Assembly: GCA_027886175.1 (NCBI GenBank)
Contig: JAJNNQ010000075.1
Location: 5,807,001 to 5,871,000 of the forward strand
DNA: 64,000 nucleotides
Reading direction: 5' to 3'
Source of the DNA: Phylloscopus collybita
Lineage: Eukaryota; Chordata; Aves; Passeriformes; Phylloscopidae
The position numbers and the translations under genes are program-made. Numbering within the stretch: the stretch's first letter is position 1; every line of letters starts with the position of its first letter. Positions 37,090 to 49,672 of the stretch are shown here, piece by piece. The notes beneath the pieces were generated by a model, which saw only the letters and a program-made list of their open reading frames with translations, ran no database searches and was not told the DNA's origin.

Positions 37090-40000
37090 ACAACCTCATA
37101 ATTAAAGAAAGGGAAGGCAGAAAAACAGAACAAGGAAGAGAAATAGCCCTGCAGTGAAGGAGCATTGAGGAATCTGCACCCAAACTGGATTAGTATGATC
37201 TGAAAAGAGTGTGTTGAAACCCAATTCCTCTCAGTGAAAGGATAACAGGCAATGGGAAAATTGAAATACAGTAAGTTATATAAGAAAACATATTTTTACT
37301 GTGAGGATGGTGGAACACTAGGGCTGTTCAGCCAAGAGAGGTTGTGGAACCTTACATCTTTTTTATACTCAAAGCCAGACTGTATATTGTCACAAACAAT
37401 CCTTTTTAATTGTTACTTCTTTGAACAGGGGATTAAACTGGAGAATCTCCAGAAGTCCCTTCTCGTTTTAAAAATTTCATGATTGTTTGATTGAAAGTTA
37501 TGCTCTGTAAATATATCTGATTATTGTTTATTTAACATAAAAGCAAAGAGATGGAGATAAATAATGAATCGCACTTAGACACACTAACTGACCCACTCAG
37601 GAGATACAAGGGTCTCAGATCACAGGCTGAAAGACTTCATTGGGTTTTTTTGACAAGGTTTTCATAGTGTAGGGCTACTTGTCTGGCTTTTGTGGCTTTT
37701 GTGAGAAGACAGGAGGAGCTGCCCCCAACATAAGAGAGAATCTTTTTCAATCATCTCTGACAGATCTGCTGCAGACCATCACCAACTAATCTTTCCTGAG
37801 TCTATTTTTTTCCCTGTCCTTAACTCACTTATAAGATTTTTGGTCTTATTTTGTCCCTCTGTCCTGCTGAGGAGTGGGGATGAGAGAACAATTTGGTGGA
37901 CACCTGGAAGTCAGCTGAGTTTAACCCCATGAAAAGGATTATTGAGGGAACTTCCCAAGCAACAAGAGGATTCAAATCAGAACACCATGGCTCTTAATGC
38001 CCACAAGATTTGTGCTCCCTTAACGATAAGAATGTACCTCTAAATTTGGAATAACTTCCTGAACATGTTGGTTTGACTGGTTCCCTGGTTGCCTTATTTG
38101 AGCTATAGCTTATGCTCTGGCTTTTAAAAAGCCTCAGTATGAGTGCACTGTGGTCAAGCATGACAGTGGTAAGAGTATTGAACAAATACAGCAAAGTGGG
38201 TTTTTTGGACCTCTGCAAAGTGTTTACAAGTAAAGAAGATGTAAGATCTAATTAACACGTTTTGGGGGTGCTCACAAGAGCATGGCCTATTTTCTTCTAA
38301 CCTATGTTGGTATCAGCACATAAGTAGCACAATGCATAGCTAAAAAGATATAACTATCTCTGCAAAATGGAAAATTTGGTTTTTTATCCAAAACTCTTAT
38401 CAATCACATGGATTCTAGGCTGACTCAGTTCAGTGAAAGAGGCTGCAACCCCTTCTTGTGGGATTTCTTGGTAAGAGGTCTGTTCTTGTTGCCTCAGTGA
38501 CTCTTTGCAATCACCCACACAGGCAGCATATTGCCACATGCCTAGTCTGCACACATACTACCCACCTTCATCTTTAATGTTTTTTAAGGAGAAACCACAT
38601 AAATATGTTATATTCTCCCACTCAAGATCACTTGCTTTTTCTGGGGCTTGTAGAACAGAGCAGCCAGCAACAGCTTTTGTCCCTGCAGTGCAAAGAGAAC
38701 AGCAGAGATTTAGTATTGCACGTTCCTCCTGTATTAATTTTTTCCTTTCTTGATGGACAGCTGGTACTGAAGGACATTTCTTTATGCAGTGCTTTTTTTG
38801 AAGGGCAGCTGACCTTGTTTCTGTGTTTCTGGAAGATCCCATGTGTATGTGTATGGTTCTTCAGAACAAAGGTTTTGTTACTCATCAAAACAGAAAACTA
38901 GTCTCCTGCTAAAGTCCAAGCCATTAAATTCTTCTGGTTTTGACCTTCAGGTTGAAGCTCCCTTTTTTCATTATTCACTTCCTAAATTTTATGCTTTTAC
39001 CTACACTGGAAGAAGGTTATTTCAAGGCTGGCATTTCTTACCCTGGTGGTCAGAGTTGGACTCTGTTCTCCTACTTTCTAAAGAGGTTCAGTCACTATGC
39101 TGTGAATGCATGCACACTGGGGTTTTTAAAATATTTTTTAAATATTCTGTTTATTCTCTAGATTTAGCACAGTGGTTTTCAAAATTTGATTTGTGGAATT
39201 CCATGCCTGAGAGCCTGATAATCTGTAAGAGGTTGCAACCACATTTAACAGCTCGTTCATCAGCTGTAAAAACAATGACTTTTCCTCTGCATTTTTCTGG
39301 GACACATACCCACTGTCTAGACATTGTGATGTTCTTTAACTTCAGCCCAGAAAATGACATTTTAAATAAGGGAGAGGATATTGTATTGATTAAAAGCTAT
39401 GCAACATCAAACTTTGATGCCTCACTGAAAGAGCTGCAGCTTTTAAAAACTTCAGTTGTGCCTCTAGAGCAACCACGTCCTTTGTGAGTCTGATTTCCCC
39501 TGCTTTCCAAGATGGTCTCACAACTGAACTGGCATAGTTGCCTTCTTTGCTTACATCACAGGGAAAGCTTGTAAAATGAAAGCGATTTCGCAAAATAAGA
39601 TTACATCCTGTGCTTTTCAAATTGTATGAACGGTCTTAATTTGGTAAATTTACAAGAAAAGAATTTCATTTCTAAGAACAAGGGAAAAAAAGCTTTTAAA
39701 CAAATCAGAGGCCAAGAGAAAGAATTACTTTGCTTCACACAGAAAAATGTTATTTATACTTGAGATCATCTTTTTTGAAATAAGACAGAGAGGCAAAGGA
39801 GGATTCACTTGTACAAGAAGTCATGTTGGCTGTGATTTTCATTAGAGCATCTTCAGAGATGGCTTCACTTACTTATGAGGATTAAATAGCATAAGGGATA
39901 TCTGTGCAAAGCATTTCTTTCTCTCTAGCCATGTATAGGTATGAAAAAACATTACTGCCCTTCTCTGTCATTATTTGACCTGATAAGTCTTGCACGGTGC

Positions 40001-40892
40001 CAAAACTGAAGTGTTTAGTGGTCCTTGTTAGCACAATGTTTGAGTACCCAAGAGAGTTACCAGCTTCTGTCTCCAAAACAAAAATGAATCAGAATAGAGC
40101 CATTAACTGGAGATGGGGAGCAGAGCACAGCAGCTTGTCTCAGCACTGTGTTGAAAGTCTGCAGAAGAGCAGAGCCTGGAGTCAGACCTTCAGGCAGCTC
40201 CTTGGTAGGTTTGTGGAAAGAAATAAGGCTTCTTAATTCATGACAATATAAGGTATTCATTTGGGTTCTCCATGTGTCTGGTGCACATGGTCTCTGTCTC
40301 GTGTCTAAAAAAGATATTCTGGATTTAAGTTATTATCATTTAAGTTGCCAAGTGTATGGTGAACGTTTTAGGTAGGATTTTTTAAGTGACTGTAATCACT
40401 AAATGCATTAGGATATAATGGAATTACAATTCATTCAACAAAGTTGGGGGAGAGGGCATCCTACCTAAAAAGCCTGAGAATGAAATTAAAGGTTGTTTCT
40501 TCAAGAATAACAGCACCTAGAGAGAAAATCATGAGAACTAGATCAATTGTAATAAAGTATACCTGAAATGTTCATTAAGCCAACAAAATTTACACTGTTT
40601 ATTTGTTTATTTGTTTTCACTTTTAAATTGACATAACTTCCAAGGATAGGCAGGAACATTTTAAAGAATATATTCACCAAATAAGTTATACCACTTTAGC
40701 AACTTTTTTATTCCATCTGCCCAAATCAGTTAAAATTCAACAGTATTCCTCAGAATGTCTAAATGTACCTATGAGAGTTTTATATGCTATTATAGAGTTT
40801 GTATGAAAAAGGAGACATTTGCTGGACTGAATCATGACTATTCTTTTGGTTCTGAGGTGTTTCTCAAAGCCAAGAAAGTGGCTGACATTTGT
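37090..40892. other. non-coding stretch
   Basis: No supported gene. The longest frame, 214 codons at 38843-39487 plus, has no recognisable domain. CAGTGGTTTTCAAAATTTG at 39170-39188 looks like a hAT-type DNA transposon end, but no partner end was found. Confidence 0.6.
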
Positions 40893-41016
40893 TGTCTTTT
40901 CTTTTTTTTTGTTGTTGTCTTTTTGTTGGTTTTTGTTGTTTTTGTTTGTTTGTTGTTTTGTTTTGTGGAGTTTTGTTGTTGTTGGTTTTGTTTGTGTTTT
41001 TGTTTTTGTTTATCAG
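40893..41016 (+). repeat. T/G-rich low-complexity tract (GTT units)
   Basis: About 120 bp of GTTGTT, TTTG and GTTTT units on the plus strand. Frames through it (F/L/V/C-rich on plus, N/K/T/Q-rich on minus) are artefacts. Confidence 0.9.
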
Positions 41017-42876
41017 GATTTGGCCAATTCCAGTTTCAACTTTACTTTTTTTGTCAGAATTCATGAGGTCTCACTCTTGCACTGGTGTGTCCAAAAGAGT
41101 TCTGATCAATAAACATTTTTTTTCTCCACTGGAAAGGAACATGAACTACTATTTAATTTAGTTGGACTCAAATGGGAATGGAATTTACATTAGTCTAATT
41201 TCATTTTAATCAGAAGCAGAACTACTACTGAATTGGAAATCTTACTACTTCAACTATTTGCCCCTGATAGCTTCAGAACTGGAAAATGCTGGAATTGCTG
41301 TTTTAATCAGAAATTACAGCAATATTAATGGACCTACTCAAGGAAATACCAAAGATCTGCAAAGCTGGTGTTTTGTTTTGTTTTCTCATTAACTAGAAAT
41401 GCATATAAAACTACAATTTATTTCTCTTTCAAAAACTGGTTGGTGTGATTACATAATTTGGCCCAACATTTGAGTCTCAATTGGATGCCCGAAATTTTAC
41501 ATCCATTTACTTCAAAATATTGATACATAGATAGAATTTTACATAAATGGTGCTAAAGATGATATAATATCACGGCTTGCCTTTCCCCTGGAAATTTTAG
41601 CTATTTTGTGGTGAGGTTTTTTCATTAATTACTTTGGCTTAGGGTTTGGGACGAAAACCTAAAATACAACCTAGAAATACCTTGTCTAGCCTCATTCTTC
41701 TTTATTTGAAATTATTTTATGTGACATGAAGATTTTTTTTCCCCATCTTTGTTATTACAAAAATAAGTTTTCAATGGCAAGTGGCCTGCAAAGGTAATTT
41801 TTACTGTAATTGAAGATCACTGTTTGATTTCAGGAAGCAGTGCATATGGCTTCATATTTTTCAAACACTGAATATTGTGGGGATGTGATCACAGTAAAGA
41901 TAATGGCATTTAAGTGGTGAAAAGTCTTTTTTTCCCAACACAATAAATTTTCTTTCCTTAGTCAATTAGTAAATTATCTATCTGCCTATCTATATATGTA
42001 GGTGGTACAAACATATGCATGTAGGCAAATACTGTAAATTTGTACAGGTAAAATGTTTTATTTGCGAAAAATGAGATATAAAGTGTTATTCTTGTCAATT
42101 AAGGTTAGCTAATTATATTTGTCATAATGTTACTGAAAAATAGTTTCATCACTTACCTTAAAAGTCCATTCCATTTTCATTTTGGGTTGGCATCCATTTT
42201 TTTCCTTAAAAAAAAATACTGAACAAATTAAACAATTATGCCATTCAGGGAATAGTTTCTGAATCTCTCTATTTTTAGCCTGAAGTGAACCTCTCTATTT
42301 TTCCTCCTGTAGTTATTTGTGTATTTCTATTGTTGTAATAATTTGCTTTAGCTTTTTTCCCATGATTGTTCTTTCTTTCTCCAAAATTCTTTCAGATTAG
42401 ATGATCTGGGCATACTTTGATGGAAAGTCAGAATTTTTGATGGAAAGTCTCACGACCAACAGAAACACTATTCCTGAAAAAACCCCCAAGTTTTCTTGAA
42501 AATGAAAAGCTCAACCTGGTCTCTACAGAAAAATTCAAAACAGAGCTAATAGGTCTGGGAAAGGTGATCGTCTCTCAATCTCTTGTAGGTCCACAGCAAT
42601 TAATAGCCATCTAGAAGTTCTCAGAGGCCATGTAATTTCTTTCCTGAATATCATGAGATTTGGCTCAGCCCTCTCTGATGGCTGTATTTTCTATATTTAA
42701 TAACCCTGAATACATTGCTGACCCCTGTCATAGAGAAAGCAAATCTGGGGAAGCAGGGAATGCACAAATTATGAAAGCACAGAAAATCTTTGTGTAGATT
42801 CTGTGTAGACTATGTTTTGCACAGCTCCTATCTTTGTTTGTAACACAAAAGGAACTAGATCTAAATAACATACAAC
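41017..42876. other. AT-rich non-coding stretch
   Basis: No supported gene. A 48-nt exon-like segment on the minus strand (42157-42204) is listed separately. The rest is unique AT-rich sequence. Confidence 0.6.
42157..42204 (-). other. candidate small exon (unproven)
   Basis: On the minus strand TATTTTTTTTTAAG (acceptor-like) precedes 48 nt in phase 0, reading EKNGCQPKMKMEWTFK, and then a strong donor TTTTAAG/GTAAGTG (donor at 42155-42156). Both splice contexts are reasonable and the length is a multiple of three, as in cassette microexons. There is no other support. Confidence 0.1.
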
Positions 42877-42978
42877 CTGGTCTGGTGGAAGATGTCCCTG
42901 TCCATGGCAAGGGGTGGGAACTGGAGGATATTTAAGGTCCATTCCAACTCAAGACATTCAATGATTCTCTGAACATCT
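42877..42978 (+). mobile_element. CR1 LINE 3' tail
   Basis: ACCTGGTCTGGTGGAAGATG, TCCCTGTCCATGGCAAGGGG and TATTTAAGGTCCATTCCAAC, ending in CAATGATTCTCT, form the last 100 bp of a plus-strand CR1. It is 5'-truncated. Confidence 0.92.
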
Positions 42979-43354
42979 GGGCACCAACTCAGGCTATATA
43001 AAGGAAACCTGATTTAAGACTTCCACAATACCATCAGCTCAAACCTGCTACCCAGAGCATTTCTGAAGGCACTTTGTTAGATGATTTTATAAAATATCTG
43101 ATAGCTTTCTCAAAATGAAAATACTATAAATTTTGAAAAGCTTTTTTTATATTGTGGTTGGGTTTTGGTTTTTGTTTGTTTTAGTTTTATATATTCCTCT
43201 TCTTCCCAGCAGGACTCTTTTAGACTTCTCACTACTCAAAACCAGCTTACTTGGCAGCAATACCATAAAGGGAACACCTGAGCACATTCCAAGAGAATCA
43301 GTGTTAACACATTCAAAGAAACTAAGAGAATATCACTCAGAACAAATAAAACTG

Positions 43355-43530
43355 GGTTTGGTGGTGGTTTTTTGTTTGTTTGTTTGTTTGGGGGGTTGTG
43401 GGAATTGTTGTTGTTGTTGTTGTTGTTGTTGTGTGTGGGTTTGGGTTTTTTGGGGGGTGGAGGGTTTGGGGTTTTGGTGGTTGTTTGGGTTGTTTTGTTT
43501 TGTTGTTTTTTTTGTTTTTTTTTTCCCTTC
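43355..43530 (+). repeat. G/T-rich tract with (TTG)n and G-quadruplex motif
   Basis: The tract starts with TTTG units, then a G6 run, then about nine TTG units (about 43405-43433). At 43437-43471 it has five G-runs of 3-6 (GGG TTT GGG, GGGGGG, GGG, GGGG) with loops of 3-6 nt. That meets the usual G-quadruplex pattern on the plus strand. The frames through it are artefacts. Confidence 0.9.
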
Positions 43531-46269
43531 ACTCCAGAGTGTCTTTGTGGTTCAGACTACTAGCTTGTCTCAAACACACACCCCTCTTGCATGGGGTAAA
43601 GGCAAGTGATGATATTTAAAAAACAACCAGGGAAAAAAATGAACATGTAAAAGGTAAATATAAATCTGACTCAGAGGTAAAGATCAGACTCCATTTGCCT
43701 TCAAAGGCCCAGACAAAAATCTAATATGAGGGCTTTTCTAACACTATCTTATCATATGCACGAGTTTCTGCTTTCACCTTTCAAAAAAATTTATAGTGTA
43801 GCTGTGCATCTTCCCATAAAGTTCATGACTGCCATGCATTTCAAACCCACAAGTTGGCTGCTTTGAGAATTTTGGCTTGTATGTCTCCTTTTGATCAGAG
43901 CAGATGTCTGCAGAAACAACCTCCAATTTGCAGCTCAATTCCCTTAAATAAAGTTGATAAATCCATAAGGAGGGCAGACTGCTAAGTACTTATTTACCAA
44001 CCTCTCTGCTGATTGAATTAACAGCAAGCCCAAGATGTCATAAACAACAGTAAGTTAGTCTACATAGCGTTACAGTTTTGCAATAAGCAGAGCAGTGATA
44101 TAATAAAATAGCAAAATAACATTTTACTTGCTCGGAATGCAGAGAAGTGCATATTCTTCCATATTTCTCTTCATATGAAATAAAATGTAAGGAAAAAAAA
44201 AAGAAACACACTTTAAAGTATTTCAGGAACGTTCAAAGATATCAGGAAGTAAATAATTTCTCCTGAGCATCTGGTTTTATAGAGCTCAATCATCCAGAAG
44301 TACAACATATGTAAGATGTAAAGCAACAATTAAGCTTTCTGATGCAGCATACCATTTCCCAAATGTTCCTTAAATATAACCATTAAAAATTTCCTCAGAC
44401 ATAACCACCAAAACCTCAGTAATCCAATGGTTAGTATTTCACGTTCCATGAGCCTGCTTTCATTAGTGCTGATCTTTCAGGAAGAACCAACAGTTTTTCT
44501 TTCACCCCTCACTATACCCGTTGGACAATATCACCCTGAGAAAGGACTTTGAAAAATGTAGCCATTTGTGTTAACTTCAGAGGTGGAAGCAGCACCCATA
44601 CTGAGTTTTACTTAAAAACAAGTGATTATTTGTTTCTTAATAACTTCCTGTTTGACTTCTCTGAAATGTGTTAAAGATTTAAATTCCTGCTTTCCTCTAT
44701 CCTCTTCCTATTTCCTGTCCTTATAATGATGAACAAGGAGTGTTTGACCAGTACAGTAGAATAAAATTGAGGAATGTATATTCTCCAGGCTTTGCAATAA
44801 TTATGTGATGAGCTGGCTTATGTACAAACAATCAGACTTGTGCATTTGCTGCTAAGTGGGAGGTAACTGCCCCAATCTCTGACTGAATATTATTGTGGTA
44901 ATTTTGAGAACTCTTATGTATATAAACTGAAAACATTTAACTGAAACACATCCACCTGGTAAGCTGTGAGAAATGTACTTTAAAAATACCTTCAACATGC
45001 TTTTCCTACATCAGATTTTTGTCATGTGTATCTCTTCCGACCATGGACAGCAACCATCACCCACTACAAAATAAGTGGAGTGGTTTTTTCTGCATTTAGC
45101 TTTCTCCAAGACTTTGTCATTCAGTTTCATGTCTGACATGTTGCAGTTCCTGACATGGCCAGTAGTTATTTCTGCAGTCAGATGATTACTTTCCATTTCT
45201 ATGTCTTTATATTAGGCTGATGACCAAAAATACTTTCTTGAAATTGTATTAATCTTTGCACTAATGATATAATTTCATTACTACCTTTTCCCCATAGGAG
45301 ACAGCAATTCTTTAAAGGCAGATTCAGTTTCCTGAATTGCTCTTTGGTTATTTAATGCAACCATCCCTAAAGTTTGCAATTATTAGGCAAATGGAATTTT
45401 GTTTCTGAAGCTGTTAGCTGTTCTGGGAAAGATATTAAATGGGGAAACAGCAATAGCTTAAATATTTTCCTCTGCATAAGGTAATGTAATCCCCTTTAAA
45501 ATTAAATACAGCATTATTTATGTATTCTGATTCCTCTCATCAATGAAGTGGCTATTTTTTGTCCTAAGTAGCTTTAAATCCAATAGTTTATGATATAAAA
45601 GGAAGATGATTATTTTTTTCCAAAGAGGTACAAAAGACATTTAGTAAAACAAAACAAAAAAGTCTAAGGACTTCTTTTCAATTCCCTTCTATTGTGAAAT
45701 AGTTTTATATCAGCTGCTGGTTCTGTTCATATCTTGGGAGGTTAAAATCAAACTGGTTGACAATGCTATATATAACTCAAAATAATTTTCTATCACAAAG
45801 CCAAAAATAGTACAAACATCAAGATACTTAGCAGTGACCATAAAAATACTTTTTTGTTTGGCTGGGTTTTTTTAGTGGATTCATGTCCTTTATTCTCACA
45901 TGATTCCCCAAGTAAAAATTCTGACCATTTAAAAAACAGGGATTTATGGGTTTTAGGTATTTTATATAGAATTGTTGATAAGCAAAATCTATGGTGGCTT
46001 CCTTTTCATTCCCAGAATCTCTTTTTTTGTTTTCCCCATCATAGATGGAAGTTACCCCACACCCTTTGCAGGAGATTGTGAGTGTGAAGTAAATTGCTTT
46101 ATATTGCAGTGCAATATTTTGGAGAACTGGAGAGAGCCACAGCTGCTGCACAAGTTAGTGCAGTTGATCCTCAAAAACCTTCCAGGAGAGATGCCACACA
46201 GAAAACTGAGGAAAAATAAAGTAAATCATTGTAACAAGTGATGAATTATTTTCTTTTGAGTTATCACTA
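43531..46269. other. AT-rich non-coding stretch
   Basis: No supported gene or recognised repeat. A good acceptor-like tract ends at 45298 (CCTTTTCCCCATAG), but no donor or long frame follows. Confidence 0.6.
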
Positions 46270-46780
46270 CCTAGACTGGGGCAGATGATAACTGCAGGAG
46301 GAGAGCTGAAGCAGGATATATTGTCCACAGCAGCCTACAGGAGATGGCAGAAATTGGTTCTGCACAACATCCAGGAACTTGTGAAGTTCTTGTCCTAAAA
46401 ATGTCAAGGAATAGCACAACACTGGAATCAGCACCCAACTACCAAGTAAACAGTACCAGCACCCAAACTCCTTGGCCATGACATGCAAGAACTGCTCAGT
46501 CTTGCCCACTGCAGCTTTGCTTTCTTTGTTGTAGGTGGTGAGTAAATTTAATGTCCTGAAGCTGCTGGTAGTTAATTGAAGCTCTGTGTGGGAGTCAGCA
46601 AGAGTAACCACCTTCCCACACTGTGGAGATCTCCTTTCCCTTTGGAACTGTGCTGAGTGGGTTTGGGTGCACTCCTCTGCTAACAGGCATGACAGGCATG
46701 TTCCATCAGGGAAGTGTCCATATTTAGGGAGTTCTGGCACCAGGAACTCCTGAAGAGCATGAAATTCCCTGCTGGGAGAA
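46270..46780 (-). other. 178-codon open stretch, unidentified
   Basis: The minus strand stays open from the GA-rich satellite down to 46267 (about 178 codons beyond the repeat), including KESKAAVGKTEQFLHVMAKE and VLIPVLCYSLTFLGQ. GC content is higher than in the surroundings. No family is recognised. The apparent 259-codon frame is inflated by the satellite, whose repeat units lack stops. It may be a piece of an unrecognised repeat or chance. Confidence 0.12.
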
Positions 46781-46917
46781 AAGGAAAGAGAGAGAGGAAG
46801 AGGAAGAGGAAGAGGAAGAGGAAGAGGAAGAGGAAGAGGAAGAGGAAGAGGAGAGGAGAGGAGAGGAGAGGAGAGGAGAGGAGAGGAGAGGAGAGGAGAG
46901 GAGAGGAGAGGAGAGGG
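46781..46917 (+). repeat. compound (GGAAGA)n-(GGAGA)n satellite
   Basis: A pure purine strand of about 135 bp. It starts with about nine GGAAGA hexamers (about 46796-46850) and switches to about 13 GGAGA pentamers (about 46851-46916). The pentamer differs from the hexamer by one missing A. The tract can form triplex DNA. Confidence 0.97.
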
Positions 46918-47909
46918 CTGAATATCGTGCAGGAAGAGAAGAAAACAGGAAGGAAAGTTAAGTTTTGCACTGGAAATTATATAAAGGACACTACAAGAGT
47001 GGGGTGACTCCTTACAATGGTGTCTACATAGTCCTTGAAACCTCACAGTCAGCTAAAACAAATCAGTGCTATCAGTCTCCCAAGTAAAAGCAATTCATTA
47101 GAAGTCTAAGTTAGTACAGTCACAACCAGAGTACTTCTTCCCCTGTAAAAAAAAAAAAAAAAAAAAATTGTCAATTCAGCTTACTGTTTGATCATCAAAC
47201 ATTCCATGCATGCACCCTCAGCTGGCAGAAACCTTAAGAAATGAGCAAGATACTTGTCCCAGCCAGGTGCTCTTTTGTCTTTTTCAAAGATTCCCAAAGA
47301 GAACAAAACATTACTGTAGGTTATCATGGGAAACTTGAACCTATCAAGTGCAAGTTAATACATGTGCTAGTGCAAACTGTTCCACCACCATTGGCTGACA
47401 TGTTGTACAACTCTGCAATACGACCTTTTTTAAATGAGAAGCTGTTAGCCACGGGTTTTGAGCTGCTGGCACAATAAAGAGGTGGATTCTCTCATTTCTG
47501 ATGAATAGACTGGGATTATGTACACACGTGCCAAGCAAAAGACACATGTAAAGAACATAAAGACTTATGTAGAAGTATTTACTCTTCATCTTTGATTTAG
47601 TTTTATCATTACACAACAAACCTGCACAGTAGAGACGACATCACTGTATCTTGTTCTTGGTTGATAGCTCCTGCCTTTTGTTAATTGTCTCACACTAAAT
47701 TGGCACCTACTGCCTCAGCATTATTGAATAGAGCCATTCATGGAATGCTAATAAAAATGCATTTATAGGCCCTGGGATTGGTCTGAGAACAGTACACAAA
47801 GAACAAAATAAATGAACAAAAGTCAACATCTTCAGGAAATTAATCACAAAGAGTAATTGAGTCAGTTGCTGTCAAATGGATTTAAGTAAAAGCCAGGAGG
47901 AAAGGCTAA
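46918..47909. other. AT-rich non-coding stretch
   Basis: Contains a 21-A run at 47147-47167 and otherwise unique sequence with no gene support. Confidence 0.6.
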
Positions 47910-48040
47910 TCTAATGCTTAAGAAAGTGATCTGTGATTTTATTTCTACCTCTGCCAAAAGTGTCCTGTCTGCCCTCATTTGACCACAAACAATTTAATTT
48001 CTCTGTCTTCAGACTGTAAAATGGGGATGATGTTCTGTCT
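47910..48040 (+). repeat. possible MIR-type SINE remnant
   Basis: AATTTAATTTCTCTGTCTTC, then AGACTGTAAAATGGGGATGA (47990-48031), matches the conserved core and 3' part of MIR elements ('TTAACCTCTCTGTGCCTC', 'ATCTGTAAAATGGGGATAAT'). A CTACCTCTGCC stretch about 45 bp upstream fits the MIR 'CTCTGCCACTTACTAG' part. The element is diverged, as expected for its age. Confidence 0.5.
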
Positions 48041-48661
48041 TTTCTGATTTTCAGTTTACTCGATGTTATATCTTGCTTTAATCTGTTTTTGCTTGAGGTT
48101 TTTAGGTGCAATGTTAGCAAGCACACCTGCCCATGTGATGTACACTGGTGAGACAGGTCTGCTGTGTTTGGAGCACAGTGTGGTTGTGTTCTCTGCCCTG
48201 CCTCTATCATGCATGGACTTAAAAGGAAGTACTGGATACAATGTCCAAATTCCATAGTCATTATACCAGGAGGAGAGAAAAGATCCCATTCTGACTTGTA
48301 TATTACTGAGAAATTTGTATAAAAAAACCCCAAACAAATGTGTTCTTTCAAAATAAGATTTTCAAGGTCTTTTAACTGTGTAACTTCTGAATTACATTAT
48401 TTTCCCTATAATATTTAAAATATAAATTAAAAAATCTTTTTTTTAAGTTTGTATTCTAAAGAGCAAAATTCTTTAATATGTATTTTAAATATAGGTCAAT
48501 TAAGAGCCTTTGCAAATCCTGTAATAATATGGTCAAGGAGAATGTTCAGCTGCTGAACTCCTTTTATCTGCTGTTTTTGCTCATTTAATTATATTAATAA
48601 ATTTGTGTTCTTCATATTTATTTCCTTCCAAGATACTTTAAAAAAAATCTTCCAAGCTGTT
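48041..48661. other. AT-rich non-coding stretch
   Basis: Nothing recognisable is present. Confidence 0.55.
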
Positions 48662-48722
48662 GGGAAGGGAAGGGAAGGGAAGGGAAGGGAAGGGAAGGGA
48701 AGGGAAGGGAAGGGAAGGGAAA
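48662..48722 (+). repeat. (GGGAA)12 microsatellite
   Basis: About 12 perfect tandem copies of GGGAA with no interruptions, on a purine strand. Confidence 0.98.
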
Positions 48723-48998
48723 TTCCTACAGGCCAGTAGTAATTCATGTACTTGATGTTTTCACCTGAAATGAAAGAGATTTAGTGTTTCTACTTAAAAA
48801 ATTCTTGGTTCAAGCAAGAAGACTACTCCAAGTGGTTTTATTTTTCCGAAGCCATTAAGTTTCAAAGCCAAGACCTCCCTGAGACTGCAATTTCTAAGTT
48901 TATTTGTTTGGTCAAAACTTAGAAGTTTTGAACCCCATAAGTTTACATGCAACTTGTATGTCTTTGCACTGTGTTTCTGTATATCATATTTAAAATAT

Positions 48999-49667
48999 TG
49001 TCCTGGTTGTGGAGCCGGGTTTTGTGTATTCTATTTCCATTTGTTTTGGGGCCTGATGTCCCATCTTGATAGGCCATTGCCACCTTCCCCAGCCTGTGCA
49101 GTGCATCTGCATTTCTATACATCTCATGCCCTGGCGGTGGGGGGTGGGGGGAGGGGAGCAGGCAGTTTTGTCTGGATTAAAACCGAGACTCACAGACAGG
49201 AGAGCAGCCAGTCTTTTCCACCCGATTTCTGTTGGGAGGAAGACCGGATTTCGTCTCACCAGATTCCATCTCACCATTCCCGGACCCCCCTCCTCACCAC
49301 CCCTGGACCTGCTTTTCCACAGAATCATCTCTGCTCCAACAGAATCACGTCTGCCACTTCAGAAGGACTTTACTTTTGGACTGCTTTCAACATCCTGAAT
49401 CACAGGGTCAGGTTGTGGCTCTGACTCTGTCAGGGTTTTTTTCCAAAATTGTTGGGTTTTGTTTATTTGTTTGTTTGGTTGGGTGGTTTTTTGTTTCCTA
49501 TCATATTTGTATTGTTAGTAAAGAACTGTTATTCCTATCTCCAACATCTTTGTCTGAGAGCCCTTGATTGCAAAATTATAATTCGTCGGGGTGTGAGGGG
49601 TTGGTATTCTCCATTCTAGGGGAACCCCAGTTTCCCTGGCAGATACCTGTCTTTCTAAACCAAGACA
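48999..49667 (+). mobile_element. solo LTR of an endogenous retrovirus
   Basis: A complete LTR of 669 bp. It begins TGTCCTGGTTG and ends AAACCAAGACA, so its ends are near-perfect inverted repeats (TGTCYTGGTTK). It is flanked by a perfect 5-bp target-site duplication, AATAT (48994-48998 and 49668-49672). Inside are a G-rich U3 stretch at 49136-49160 (G6/G6/G4 runs, candidate Sp1-type or G-quadruplex sites), a TATA-like ATTAAAA at about 49177 and an AGTAAA poly(A) signal at about 49517. A 5-bp duplication fits class III (ERVL-like) or some class I elements. No internal retroviral genes are next to it, so it is most likely the product of LTR-LTR recombination. Confidence 0.88.
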
Positions 49668-49672
49668 AATAT

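Noticed and set aside
38843..39487. 214-codon plus-strand open frame
   Set aside because: No domain, signal or family resemblance; its middle part looks like a decayed DNA-transposon end (CAGTGGTTTTCAAA) and not coding sequence.
43133..43609. 158-codon hydrophobic frame resembling membrane segments
   Set aside because: It is translation of T/G-rich low-complexity DNA (poly-F, -V, -C), not a membrane protein.
46267..47046. 259-codon minus-strand frame with Pro/Leu/Ser repeats
   Set aside because: The repeat part is the GGAAGA/GGAGA satellite; only the unidentified 178-codon remainder is kept, at low confidence.
48662..48722. (GGGAA)n considered as telomere-like or CRISPR-like repeat
   Set aside because: A simple pentanucleotide microsatellite; no spacers and no TTAGGG units.
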